Under the pieces are notes generated by a model, which saw only the letters and a list, made by a program, of their open reading frames with translations, did no database searches and was not told the DNA's origin. Shown piece by piece: positions 46,097 through 54,250 of a stretch of 64,000 nucleotides of DNA (the first letter of the stretch is position 1; the number at the start of each line of letters is the position of its first letter). Position numbers and translations under genes: made by a program. The stretch lies in assembly GCA_945881845.1 (NCBI GenBank), contig CAMCVN010000004.1, positions 1-64,000 of the forward strand, given 5' to 3'. The DNA is from Bifidobacterium breve. GTDB lineage: Bacteria > Actinomycetota > Thermoleophilia > Solirubrobacterales > Solirubrobacteraceae.

Positions 46097-48291
46097 GGTG
46101 CCTGCGTAGCGGCTTCAGCGGCGCGCGCGGCGGTCAGTGCGATTAGCTCGCGCTGGACCGAGCGCGGCTCGTCGTCTGGGCCTGCGATCACCGGCGTCCA
46201 GTTTCCGTCGCTTTGAAGCTCCCAAGCATTGACATTGTCAGCTAGGCACCGCGCGAGCGTGTCGAGCACTTCGGCGCGGCAGATCGGGTCGTGGACCGGT
46301 GTCAGCAGCTCAACGCGGTTGTCGAGGTTGCGCGGCATCAGGTCAGCGGAGCCCATGTAGACCTCAACCTCGTCGCCGTGTTCGAAGCTGTAGATCCGCG
46401 AGTGCTCAAGGAAGCGGCCGACAACGGAGACGACGCGGATGTTCTCCGACATCCCTGGAACGCCTGGAATCAGGCAGCAAATGCCGCGCACGTTGAGCTC
46501 GATCGGAACCCCGGCCTGCGATGCGCGGTAGAGCGCTTCGATTACCTCGGGGTGAACGAGCGCGTTCATCTTCATCCGAATCCGTGCGTGGCGCCCCTCG
46601 ACCTTGGCGAGGATCACGCGTTCGATCCGCTCAAGGATTCCTTCGAGCATGAAGTGCGGCGCGGCGAGCACTTCGCTGTAGTTGGCTGGGCGGCCGTAGC
46701 CGGTCAGGAAGTTGAACATTTGTGCCACATCGGCGCCGATCTTCTCGTCGCAAGTGAAGAGACCAAAGTCGGTGTAGAGGCGAGCAGTGGTTGGGTGGTA
46801 GTTGCCGGTTCCGACGTGGACGTAGCGACGAACACCATCGCCTTCGCGGCGAACGACGAGCACACACTTGGCGTGAATCTTGATTCCCGGCATGCCGTAG
46901 ACGACGTGTACGCCAGCACGCTCGAGCTTGCGCGCCCAGGAGATGTTGGCGCGCTCGTCGAAGCGGGCCTTCAGCTCCACGAGGCAGACGGCCTGCTTGC
47001 CCTTTTCGGTCGCGCGGATCAGCGACGGGACTAGCGGTGAATCGTCCGAGGTGCGGTAGACCGTCTGCTTGATCGCCAGCACGTCAGGGTCCTCAACGGC
47101 CTCCTGCACAAAGCGCTCTACCGAGGTCGAGAATGATTCGTACGGGTGGTGCACGAGCACGTCGCCTTCGCGGATCACAGAGAAGATCGAACGCTCGTCG
47201 GCCTCGGCCTCGGCCAGCCGTGGCTGAGTCAATGGCGTTGCCGGAGCGTCGCGCAGCTCGGAGTGGCCCGGCAGCTTGACCAGCTGCCAGAGGTCGGTCA
47301 TGTCGAGAAGCCCCGGAACGGAGTAGATCTGACGTTCCTCAACCATTAGCGCCTCGACCAGCTGCTCGCGGATCACCGGGCTAATTCCGGCCTCAAGCTC
47401 GAGCCGCACGACCTCACCGAACGGACGCTGGCGCAGCTCGGCCTCGATCGCTTTGAGCAGGTCGTCGGCCTCATCGGAGATGTCGAAGTCGGCGTCGCGC
47501 GTGACGCGGAAGCAGCCGTGATCGAGGACCTCCATCTCGGGAAAGAGTCCTTGAAGGTTCGCGGCAATCAGCTCTTCGAGCAGGACGAAGCGCGTTTCAC
47601 CCTCGCTGATCGGGAAGAAGCGCGGAATCAAGCCCTTCGGCACCTTCACGCGAGCGAAGATCGTTTGGTCTGTCTGCGGGTCGCGGACGAGCACGGCAAG
47701 GCTGAGCGAAAGGTTTGAGATGTAAGGGAACGGGCGGCCAAGGCCGACGGCAAGCGGTGTCAGCACCGGCAGGACCTGCCGCTTGAAGCGCTCGGCTAGT
47801 TCGGCGCGCTCCTCGTCTGAGAGCGAGCTGAGGCTCACCACTTCAATGCCGTGCTCGGCGAGTTCCCCCAGCAGCGTCTCTCCGACCAGGTGGGCTTGGC
47901 GCTCGACATGGGGAACGACGCGTTCGTGGACCTCGTCGATCGTCTGCGACGGCGAGTAGCCGCCGCGCTCACGGTCGACACCTGCGTCGACCTGATCGAG
48001 CAGGCCGGCGACGCGAATCATGAAGAACTCATCAAGGTTTGACGAGTAGATCGCGGAGAACTTGACGCGCTCGAGCAGCGGCTGGTCGGAGCGCTCGGAG
48101 AGCTGCAGCACGCGGTCGTTGAAGTCAACCCAAGAGAGCTCGCGGTTGAGAGCTACGGCGGGGTCGGCGAGGTCGAGTGACTCGCGCGGCGGTGGGAACG
48201 GATCCTCGGCCGTTGGGCGAGCATCGAACGGCTCGTGACCGCCGAGCGCCTCGTTGGCAAGTGGATCTGTGCCTGTTTCGGTCTCACTCAT
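46093..48291 (-). CDS. ppk1: Polyphosphate kinase 1
   Basis: 732 aa, the usual PPK1 size. N-domain begins LNRELSWVDFNDRVLQLS. The catalytic domains hold YGMPGIKIHAKCVLVVRR (phosphorylated His region), RYVHVGTGNYHPTTARLYTDFGLFT, MKMNALVHPEVIEALYRAS and GICCLIPGVPGMSENIRVVS. It reversibly makes polyphosphate from ATP. The ATG overlaps the CHAD gene stop (ATGA) and its stop overlaps the HD gene start. An N-terminal ~40-residue acidic/Pro-rich extension precedes the fold. Confidence 0.96.
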   Translation of the reverse strand: MSETETGTDPLANEALGGHEPFDARPTAEDPFPPPRESLDLADPAVALNRELSWVDFNDRVLQLSERSDQPLLERVKFSAIYSSNLDEFFMIRVAGLLDQVDAGVDRERGGYSPSQTIDEVHERVVPHVERQAHLVGETLLGELAEHGIEVVSLSSLSDEERAELAERFKRQVLPVLTPLAVGLGRPFPYISNLSLSLAVLVRDPQTDQTIFARVKVPKGLIPRFFPISEGETRFVLLEELIAANLQGLFPEMEVLDHGCFRVTRDADFDISDEADDLLKAIEAELRQRPFGEVVRLELEAGISPVIREQLVEALMVEERQIYSVPGLLDMTDLWQLVKLPGHSELRDAPATPLTQPRLAEAEADERSIFSVIREGDVLVHHPYESFSTSVERFVQEAVEDPDVLAIKQTVYRTSDDSPLVPSLIRATEKGKQAVCLVELKARFDERANISWARKLERAGVHVVYGMPGIKIHAKCVLVVRREGDGVRRYVHVGTGNYHPTTARLYTDFGLFTCDEKIGADVAQMFNFLTGYGRPANYSEVLAAPHFMLEGILERIERVILAKVEGRHARIRMKMNALVHPEVIEALYRASQAGVPIELNVRGICCLIPGVPGMSENIRVVSVVGRFLEHSRIYSFEHGDEVEVYMGSADLMPRNLDNRVELLTPVHDPICRAEVLDTLARCLADNVNAWELQSDGNWTPVIAGPDDEPRSVQRELIALTAARAAEAATQAP

Positions 48292-48881
48292 TGGGTCGTC
48301 TCTACCCTTCCGGTTTCGTTGGCGTCCACGCTGGGCCGCTCAGCTATTGCGTACTCTAGGCGCGCGCGCAGTGCGGAACGCTCGATGTCCTGCCAGACGG
48401 TCAAGAAGCGCTCGTAGAGCAGCCCGCGACGGACGGCAAGGTAGTGCTCAAGCGCCGCTAACCCGTCCCAGTCGTCACTGTGGGGAAGGCCCGAAGCGAG
48501 CGCCGGGTCGAGGTCGGCTGCGCCGCCCGCGCGCCGGACTAGCTCGGCGACGGCGTCGTCGCTCAGCTCAGCGCGGATCTGCTGCACGCGCGGCAGCTGA
48601 ACGTCGCAGTCGTGGATTTCGCCGAGCAGATCTTGCAGTTCGCGCACACGCTTGGTTGCCGTCAGCGCGTAGGGGCCAAAGCAGACCGAGGAGCTCACCT
48701 CGAGCACGTAGCGCAGCCGCTTGGCGGCTATCCGCATGTTGTGCAGCTTCTTAACGCGGCTTGGGTCGAGCACGGCTGGAACGAAATCGAAGAGCTCATC
48801 GATTCGCACAGCGACCACGCGCTGAGCGTTGTCGGCCAGCGTGCCATCGGGGTCGAGATGTCTTACTTTGCGCGCTTTCAT
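48288..48881 (-). CDS. CHAD-domain protein (first of two tandem copies, proximal to ppk1)
   Basis: 197 aa from ATG 48881; the frame is open upstream to 49016 but that part lies in the other CHAD gene. Helical CHAD domain with the conserved basic helix HNMRIAAKRLRYVLE (about 47-61) and VRELQDLLGEIHDCDV. CHAD domains bind polyphosphate, consistent with coupling to ppk1. Most CHAD proteins accompany a CYTH triphosphatase; none is present here. Starts 4 nt after the stop of the second CHAD gene. Confidence 0.88.
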   Translation of the reverse strand: MKARKVRHLDPDGTLADNAQRVVAVRIDELFDFVPAVLDPSRVKKLHNMRIAAKRLRYVLEVSSSVCFGPYALTATKRVRELQDLLGEIHDCDVQLPRVQQIRAELSDDAVAELVRRAGGAADLDPALASGLPHSDDWDGLAALEHYLAVRRGLLYERFLTVWQDIERSALRARLEYAIAERPSVDANETGRVETTQ

Positions 48882-48885
48882 CGCC

Positions 48886-49515
48886 TTAACGCCTCCGCAG
48901 CCAGCCGCTCTTGGCTGGCGGGGCAACAGCTTGAGGCGGCGCAGGAACCGCGTCGTCGCCTGGCTCGTCAGGCTGCTCAGCATCGGTGGCGACGGCCGGC
49001 TCAAGCTGCTCAGCATCGGTGGCCACGGCCGGCTCGGGTGGCGCAGGCGGCGCTGCGATCAGCGCCGCGAGGCGACCGCGCAGGTCATCGCTTTCGATCT
49101 TCTCGAGCATCTGCGCTAGCTCAGCGTTGGCCTGCTGCTGCTGCTCGCTGGTGCGATCGATGAAGCGTTCAATCCCTGGCCGCTCAGCCTCGCTTGCAGC
49201 GGCCGCGAATCCGGCCAGCGCTTCGAGCTCAACGTCCGGGTCGCGGCGCTGCCCAAGCACGTCGGCTAGGTCGCAGACCTCCTCGAGGATCGGGCTGAGC
49301 TGGTCGCCGTCAAGGCAGGGCTCGTAGAACTCCAGCACCGAGCGCAGCCGGCGCGTTGCCACGCGCATCGCATGAACCGCCTCAATCTGCGTCACATCAA
49401 GCACACCGGCCGCGTGTTCGAAGAGTTCATCGCTGCGCACGGCAATCGTCGCTGTCGCCGCGTCCGAATAGCGCATCTGTGCACTAAGCCCGGGAATTGG
49501 TCTTGCCTTTGCCAT
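48886..49515 (-). CDS. CHAD-domain protein (second copy) with repeated C-terminal tail
   Basis: 209 aa from ATG 49515, which lies 6 nt after GATACT. CHAD core with HAMRVATRRLRSVLEFYEPCL (about 49-69) and DLADVLGQRRDPDVELEAL. The C-terminal ~50 residues are a Pro/Ala/Glu-rich tail containing a duplicated EPAVATDAEQ and ending in a basic GWLRRR. First gene of the CHAD-CHAD-ppk1-HD-deacetylase operon, divergent from the ABC-2 exporter. Confidence 0.88.
   Translation of the reverse strand: MAKARPIPGLSAQMRYSDAATATIAVRSDELFEHAAGVLDVTQIEAVHAMRVATRRLRSVLEFYEPCLDGDQLSPILEEVCDLADVLGQRRDPDVELEALAGFAAAASEAERPGIERFIDRTSEQQQQANAELAQMLEKIESDDLRGRLAALIAAPPAPPEPAVATDAEQLEPAVATDAEQPDEPGDDAVPAPPQAVAPPAKSGWLRRR
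48972..49037 (-). repeat. 33-bp tandem direct repeat in the CHAD gene
   Basis: Two adjacent 33-bp copies (48972-49004 and 49005-49037) differing at about three positions. They encode the duplicated peptide EPAVATDAEQ. The in-frame length preserves the protein; it looks like recent tandem duplication in a disordered tail. Confidence 0.75.
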
Positions 49516-49566
49516 AGCGTCAGTATCGCGCTCTGAGCACGACTCTGCGCTGCCGATAACCGAATT

Positions 49567-49581
49567 GCAGCATCGTGCTGC
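49567..49581. promoter_or_regulatory. Perfect palindrome between divergent CHAD-ppk and ABC-2 promoters
   Basis: GCAGCA-TCG-TGCTGC is a perfect 6+6 inverted repeat. It lies between GATACT (6 nt from the CHAD ATG at 49515) and GATCAT (6 nt from the GTG at 49594). A dimeric regulator bound here could affect both directions. No regulator gene is adjacent. Confidence 0.4.
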
Positions 49582-49593
49582 GATCATTGCGCG

Positions 49594-50475
49594 GTGCCCA
49601 GCGCGTTAGCTGCAATAACGGTGGACGATCTCCACAAGTTCTACGACGACCACGAGGCCGTTGGCGGCGTCAGCTTCGAGGTCGCAGAAGGCGAGATTTT
49701 CGGCCTGCTCGGCCCCAATGGCGCCGGCAAGACAACGACGGTTGAGATCCTTGAGGGCTACCGAATCAGCAGCAGCGGCAGCGTCTCGGTGCTCGGCTTT
49801 GACCCTGCCGAGCGCCCGCGCGCGCTGCGCGAGCGGGTTGGCATAGTGCTCCAGAGCTCAGGGATGTATCGCCACGTTCGCGTCCGCGAAGCCGTCGCCC
49901 ACTGGGCCGGGCTTTACCCCCACCCGCGCGATGTTGACGAGGTGCTGCGAATCGTCGGGCTCGACGACGCCGCGCAGGCAACGGCGCTCGTGCGGACGCT
50001 CTCAGGCGGCCAGCAACGCCGGCTTGATCTCGCACTGGCGCTGATCGGCGACCCCGACCTGATCTTCCTTGACGAGCCGACGACCGGCTTTGACCCCGCC
50101 GCGCGCCGCGCCGCATGGGAAACGATCAAGCGGCTGCGGGAGCTTGGCAAGACAGTCCTGCTGACGACTCACTACCTCGAAGAGGCGCAGGAGCTTTGCG
50201 ACCGAGTGGCGATCATTAAGGACGGCAAGATCCTCGCCGAAGGCCCTCCAGGCGAGCTAAGTGAGGCGTCTGCCCGCTACCGCGTTAGCTGGCGGGGCGA
50301 AGACGGCGCGCTGATCAGCGAGGAGGTTGATGACCCGACCGAGCTGCTCCATCGTCTAACCGGCGAAGCGATCGCTCGTGGAGAGTCGCTCGTCGACTGC
50401 TCGGTTGTTCGCCCGTCGCTCGAGGACGTCTACCTCGAACTAACGGCCGACGAAACCAGCGAGGCGCAACGATGA
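49594..50475 (+). CDS. ABC-2 type exporter, ATP-binding protein
   Basis: 293 aa. Walker A GPNGAGKTTT near 34-43, signature LSGGQQRRLDLALAL, Walker B LIFLDEPTTGFDP, switch TTHYLEEAQ; DrrA-like. The C-terminal ~70 residues form a small extra domain (YRVSWRGEDGALISEEV). It powers the permease encoded immediately downstream (4-nt overlap). GTG start. Substrate unknown; drug or lipid export is common for this family. Confidence 0.92.
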   Translation: MPSALAAITVDDLHKFYDDHEAVGGVSFEVAEGEIFGLLGPNGAGKTTTVEILEGYRISSSGSVSVLGFDPAERPRALRERVGIVLQSSGMYRHVRVREAVAHWAGLYPHPRDVDEVLRIVGLDDAAQATALVRTLSGGQQRRLDLALALIGDPDLIFLDEPTTGFDPAARRAAWETIKRLRELGKTVLLTTHYLEEAQELCDRVAIIKDGKILAEGPPGELSEASARYRVSWRGEDGALISEEVDDPTELLHRLTGEAIARGESLVDCSVVRPSLEDVYLELTADETSEAQR

Positions 50476-51215
50476 GCGACACAACACTCGCCTGGCGCCA
50501 GTACCGCCTTGAGCGCAAGATGTTCTGGCGCAACCCGACGGCCGCATTCTTCAGCTTCGTGCTGCCGCTGATCTTCCTCTTCCTCTTTGGCGCGGTCTTC
50601 AGCGGCAGTCAAGCCAACCTCAACGTTCTGATACCGGGGATCGCCGGGCTCAGCGTGATGGCAACAACCTTCAACGCGCTGGCCACGCAGATGACCTTCC
50701 TGCGCGAGCAGGGCGTGCTCAAGCGGGTGCGCGGCACGCCGCTCCCCGGCACCTCGTATCTCTCGGGAATCATCGGTAGCGCGGCAACCAACGCCGTGAT
50801 TCAGATCCTGATCATCATCGTCGCCGGCAAGCTCTTCTTTGGCCTGGGATGGCCGAAGAATTGGTCCGAGCTGGCGATCTTCACGATCCTCGGCGTCTCC
50901 TGCTTCGCTGCGATGGGCGTCGCCTTCTCGCACATAATTCCAAACTTCGAGGCCGCGCCGGCTTACACCAACCTCGTCTTCCTGCCGATGATCTTCATCT
51001 CCGGCGTCTTCTTTGATGTCGACAACGTTCCGACCTTCCTACGCGACATCGCCAACGCACTGCCGCTGGTTCACGTGATCAACGGGATCAGCGCCGCGCT
51101 AGTGACTGGAGCACCGCTCAGCGAGCACTTATCCGACCTCGCCGTCGTCGCCGTCTGGACGCTGGCCTGCGTGATCCTCGCGGTCCGCGGTTTCAGCTGG
51201 AGCGCGCGCGACTAG
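50472..51215 (+). CDS. ABC-2 type exporter, permease
   Basis: 247 aa with six hydrophobic segments (FFSFVLPLIFLFLFGAVF; VLIPGIAGLSVMATTF; AVIQILIIIVAGKLFF; LAIFTILGVSCFAAMGVAF; FLPMIFISGVFF; LAVVAVWTLACVILAV) and the ABC-2 signature region FISGVFFDVDNVP. Partner of the upstream ATPase (ATGA overlap). Its stop overlaps the convergent GNAT gene stop by 4 nt. Confidence 0.92.
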   Translation: MSDTTLAWRQYRLERKMFWRNPTAAFFSFVLPLIFLFLFGAVFSGSQANLNVLIPGIAGLSVMATTFNALATQMTFLREQGVLKRVRGTPLPGTSYLSGIIGSAATNAVIQILIIIVAGKLFFGLGWPKNWSELAIFTILGVSCFAAMGVAFSHIIPNFEAAPAYTNLVFLPMIFISGVFFDVDNVPTFLRDIANALPLVHVINGISAALVTGAPLSEHLSDLAVVAVWTLACVILAVRGFSWSARD

Positions 51216-51814
51216 GAGCTCTGCAGGAACGCGCTCGGCGGCGTTCCGTCGCTGCTGATCTCAATCTCGGCCTGCTCGCTCGCGCGCCAGTCGTCGCGCA
51301 ACATTCCAAAGATGTTCACGTCGAGGTAGCGCTCGCCGTGATGGTGCCACTGGCGAAGCACGCCTTCACGCGAGTAGCCAACTGCCTCAAGCGCGCGAGT
51401 TGAGCGCTCGTTCTCGGGGTTCGAGTAGGAGCCGATCCGGTTCATCCCGAGCAGCTCGAAGCCAAGGTGAGCGATCATCGCCTTCGATTCGCGGTTGACC
51501 TGAGTGCCCCAGAAGTCGGCTCCCAGCCAAGTGCCGACGATGCAGCGACGGTCGCGGTAGCTGAACTCGCTAAGGCCAGTGATCCCTGCCGGGCCGCGTT
51601 CGCGGTCGATGATCAGCAGGTCGAGCTGCTCGCCGCGCTCGCGCTGCCAGGCGCAGCGCTCGATGTAGTCGCGCGGCTGCGCGATGTCGTTATACGGCCC
51701 CCATGAGAACCAGCGCGTCACCTCGGGGTCGCTGGCGAGCGCGAGCAGAGCTTCCGCGTCGCCGGGCTGCGGAGGGCGCAGAGTCAAGCTTGGTCCTGTC
51801 AGCGTGAATCCCAC
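51212..51814 (-). CDS. GNAT-family N-acetyltransferase (RimJ/RimL-like)
   Basis: 200 aa. N-terminal LRPPQPGDAEALLALASDPEVTRWFSWGPY is characteristic of the RimJ/RimL branch; the acetyl-CoA-binding region is GTWLGADFWGTQVNRESKAMIAHLGFELLGMNRIGSYSNPENERSTRALEAVGYSREG. It may acetylate a protein N-terminus or small amine. GTG start; not linked to a neighbour operon. Confidence 0.88.
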   Translation of the reverse strand: MGFTLTGPSLTLRPPQPGDAEALLALASDPEVTRWFSWGPYNDIAQPRDYIERCAWQRERGEQLDLLIIDRERGPAGITGLSEFSYRDRRCIVGTWLGADFWGTQVNRESKAMIAHLGFELLGMNRIGSYSNPENERSTRALEAVGYSREGVLRQWHHHGERYLDVNIFGMLRDDWRASEQAEIEISSDGTPPSAFLQSS

Positions 51815-51867
51815 GGCTACAGCTTCGCAGGCCGACCCGCGGCACCTTCACTGATAGCTTCAAAGCG

Positions 51868-52383
51868 ATGGATGAACCCGCAGCAGACGAGCTGGAAATG
51901 GTCGAGAGCGTCGGCGAACTCGATTTCGCCGTCGTCACGCTGCGCGAGTTTCTCCATCACTCGAACGCGATCCGCGCGATCGCCGTCGTTGACCGCGAGC
52001 CTGGCGTTGGGCCAGCAACGGTTGACTGCGAACGCTTCTGCGCTATCGAAGTCAACCTCGGTGACCGCGTAGTGCTGATCGACCACGCAGCCGAATTGGA
52101 GCCGCGGCCGCCAACACTGCCTGAGGTTAAGCCGCTGCCGCCGTTCAACGTTGATCCCACCAGCGGTGAGATCGCGGGAACGATCGGCGGAATCGAGCAC
52201 CTCGTCGACGGCGTAAGCGCACTCGCCACCGCGCTCGGCGGGCGCAACATCGCGATGGCCGTCTTCGAAACCGACAGCGCCGATCACCCGCTCTCGATTA
52301 CGGCCCGCGCCGACGGCAGCGAGGAGCCGGTGATCGCCATCGGCAGCGAAGCCTTCACGCTGCCGCCGGCCGCTGGCGCATAG
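51868..52383 (+). CDS. Hypothetical protein, acidic
   Basis: 171 aa, strongly acidic (many Asp/Glu), no signal peptide or membrane segment. It has a beta-rich central part (IRAIAVVDREPGVG; RVVLIDHAAELEPRPP) and a Gly-rich segment (IAGTIGGIEHLVDGVSALATALGGRN). The start ATG 51868 is 7 nt after TAGCTT (leaderless pattern), which supports it as a real gene. No family recognised. Confidence 0.6.
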   Translation: MDEPAADELEMVESVGELDFAVVTLREFLHHSNAIRAIAVVDREPGVGPATVDCERFCAIEVNLGDRVVLIDHAAELEPRPPTLPEVKPLPPFNVDPTSGEIAGTIGGIEHLVDGVSALATALGGRNIAMAVFETDSADHPLSITARADGSEEPVIAIGSEAFTLPPAAGA

Positions 52384-52392
52384 GCTTGCCGC

Positions 52393-52764
52393 ATGCGCCT
52401 GATCCGATTCCTCTGCGGCCCCGCTCTCGTCTACGCCGGAGCGATGCACTTCATCCGCCCTTGGTCTTACAAACCGATGATGCCGGCCTGGCTGCCGGCT
52501 CATGACGAGCTGATCGTCGCCAGCGGCGTGACTGAAGTCGTTGCCGGTGCGGCGCTGATCTGCCCCGACCCGCGCGTTCGTCGCGCCGGCGGCGTGCTCG
52601 CAATCCTGACGCTGATCGGTGTCTTTCCAGCCAACGTCGAGATGGCAACCCACCCCGAGCGCTTCCCGAAGATTCCACCGGCGGCGCTGTGGGCGCGGCT
52701 GCCGCTGCAGGCCGTGATGCTGGCCTGGGTCGCCGCGGCGATGCGACCGCCCCGGCGCGACTAG
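52393..52764 (+). CDS. DoxX-like small membrane protein
   Basis: 123 aa with about four transmembrane helices and the DoxX-like N-terminus CGPALVYAGAMHFIRPWSYKPMMPAWLP, followed by VASGVTEVVAGAALICP and AILTLIGVFPANVEMATHP. DoxX family members are linked to redox and membrane stress, but the exact role is unknown. The upstream stop codon TAG is part of a TAGGCT hexamer 6 nt before the ATG, the leaderless pattern. Confidence 0.8.
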   Translation: MRLIRFLCGPALVYAGAMHFIRPWSYKPMMPAWLPAHDELIVASGVTEVVAGAALICPDPRVRRAGGVLAILTLIGVFPANVEMATHPERFPKIPPAALWARLPLQAVMLAWVAAAMRPPRRD

Positions 52765-53526
52765 CTACAGCTCGGTAGTGGCGCCGGGTTCGAGAATCCG
52801 CACCTCGCACTGAGGCGCAAGCTCGCTGGCGTAGCGCCTGAAGAGATGAGGCGGGTCGATCAGCGCGCGTGGGCGCAGCCGCTCAAGCGCGAACGGGTAG
52901 AGCGTTCCCCAGTGGATTGGAACGGCGATTCGCGGAGCAAGCAAGGCCAGCGCATCGGCCGCCGAGCGCGGGTCGAGATGGCCGGGTCCGAGCGTTGGCC
53001 CCCAGCCCCAGACTGGGATCAAAGCAAGATCAAGCGGTGGCTTCGCGATCGAGGCCATCGAGTCGAAGATGTCGGTGTCGCCAGCGAAGTAGATCCGCCT
53101 CTGGCCTTCGATCACGTAGCCGACCGGCTGCGCCTGGTGGGCGCTGCGCGGCCCGCGACCGCCCTCGTGCTCGGCGTGAACGACGAGCACGCCGAGCGCG
53201 CCAAAGTTGACGCGGTCCCCGGCGACGACCTCCTCGACCCTGGTGAAACCGAGCTCGCGCACGATTGCGCCGCCACCCTGTGGCACAACGATTCGTGTAG
53301 CGCGATCGAACAGTTCAAGTGAGCGGCGGTCGAAGTGGTCGTGGTGGAGGTGCGAGAGCAGGATGCCATCAACGCTGACCCAAGAGGCTGCGACGACCGG
53401 GGCGCCGTGGCGGCGTAGATGGCCGATCCTTCCGCGCAGCACAGGGTCGGTCAGCAGCCGTACGCCGGAATCCTCAATCGCGACGGTCGAGTGGCCAAGG
53501 AAGCTGACGCGCGAACCGCTCAGCAC
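52765..53526 (-). CDS. Metallo-beta-lactamase-fold hydrolase (UlaG-like)
   Basis: 253 aa. GHSTVAIEDSGVRLLTDPVL at 11-30 and the metal motif LSHLHHDHFD at about 57-66 (H-x-H-x-D-H). Later conserved positions are YFAGDTDIFD and AVPIHWGTLYPF. UlaG-type enzymes are zinc- or manganese-dependent lactonases or phosphodiesterases; substrate unknown. GTG start overlaps the end of the amidase gene by 7 nt, so the two form a pair. Confidence 0.85.
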   Translation of the reverse strand: MLSGSRVSFLGHSTVAIEDSGVRLLTDPVLRGRIGHLRRHGAPVVAASWVSVDGILLSHLHHDHFDRRSLELFDRATRIVVPQGGGAIVRELGFTRVEEVVAGDRVNFGALGVLVVHAEHEGGRGPRSAHQAQPVGYVIEGQRRIYFAGDTDIFDSMASIAKPPLDLALIPVWGWGPTLGPGHLDPRSAADALALLAPRIAVPIHWGTLYPFALERLRPRALIDPPHLFRRYASELAPQCEVRILEPGATTEL

Positions 53527-54152
53527 GTCAATTTGCGCAGCGCGGCGCGGTACTTGCGCATTGAGCTGGTAGGGAAGTCATCGTGCGTCTGGGTCCGCAG
53601 GCGAGCCACGCGCTCGTGGTGGTAATACGACTGCACGCTTTCGTTATGGCCGATCACGTTCTTGATCGCGATTCCTTCGCGGCAGCGCAGCCAGTTTGTT
53701 AGGCGCAGCGAAGCGGCGCGCACCTTTGCGCGGCCGAGCACGTCTGACGGCTTGAAGCCAACGTGCTCGATCCCAATCGCCGTCCAATTGAGGCCGACTG
53801 TGTGGCGGCACATCAAGCTGATCGGTACTAGCTGATGGATCTTGCCGTTCTGGTCGATGATGAAGTGCGAGCAGACGCCCGGCAGCTCGCCGAGTTCACC
53901 GTCGGCAACATCTTGGGCGAACATCGTCCAGATCGGGCTGTACGTCGATGACTCGGTTAGATGCTGAACGATCACCTTTGGGTTGTGCAGCCCATAGCGG
54001 CGAAAGCCATAGTGCCGCTGCGAGTAAGAGGCCATCTCGGCCTTGCGCTTTGCCGGGTAGGGAATAGCGTTCCACGCGATCGGCGGCCGATCGGCCGCGG
54101 CCGAGTTAACGCTTGCGGCGAGGGCCACGGTTGCGAGAGCTACTCCTAACAC
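53520..54152 (-). CDS. N-acetylmuramoyl-L-alanine amidase (Amidase_2 type), secreted
   Basis: 210 aa. An N-terminal signal segment (LGVALATVALAASVNSAAA) precedes the amidase domain: VIVQHLTESST, GVCSHFIIDQNGKIHQLVPISLMCRHTVGLNWTAIGIEHVG and late IKNVIGHNESVQSYYHHERV, providing the zinc His and catalytic Glu pattern of AmpD/PGRP-like amidases. It cleaves the stem peptide from muramic acid. GTG 54152 lies 7 nt after TATCTT (leaderless). Paired with the MBL-fold gene. Confidence 0.88.
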   Translation of the reverse strand: MLGVALATVALAASVNSAAADRPPIAWNAIPYPAKRKAEMASYSQRHYGFRRYGLHNPKVIVQHLTESSTYSPIWTMFAQDVADGELGELPGVCSHFIIDQNGKIHQLVPISLMCRHTVGLNWTAIGIEHVGFKPSDVLGRAKVRAASLRLTNWLRCREGIAIKNVIGHNESVQSYYHHERVARLRTQTHDDFPTSSMRKYRAALRKLTC

Positions 54153-54201
54153 TCAGAACAAGATACGGCTTTGACCGCTGGACGCCCGCCGATTGATCCG
54201 C

Positions 54202-54228
54202 TATCGTGCTCACTTGACACACTGTCAA
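54202..54228. promoter_or_regulatory. P450 gene promoter with a perfect palindromic operator
   Basis: TATCGT (54202-54207) is a TANNNT -10 whose start site would fall near 54214. There TTGACA-CAC-TGTCAA (54214-54228) forms a perfect 6+6 inverted repeat, located at +1 to +15, an ideal position for a repressor. A GGGAGAG Shine-Dalgarno precedes the ATG at 54251. TTGACA could also be read as a -35, but no suitable -10 follows. Confidence 0.55.
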
Positions 54229-54250
54229 ATACGCCTCGGGAGAGCATCCA

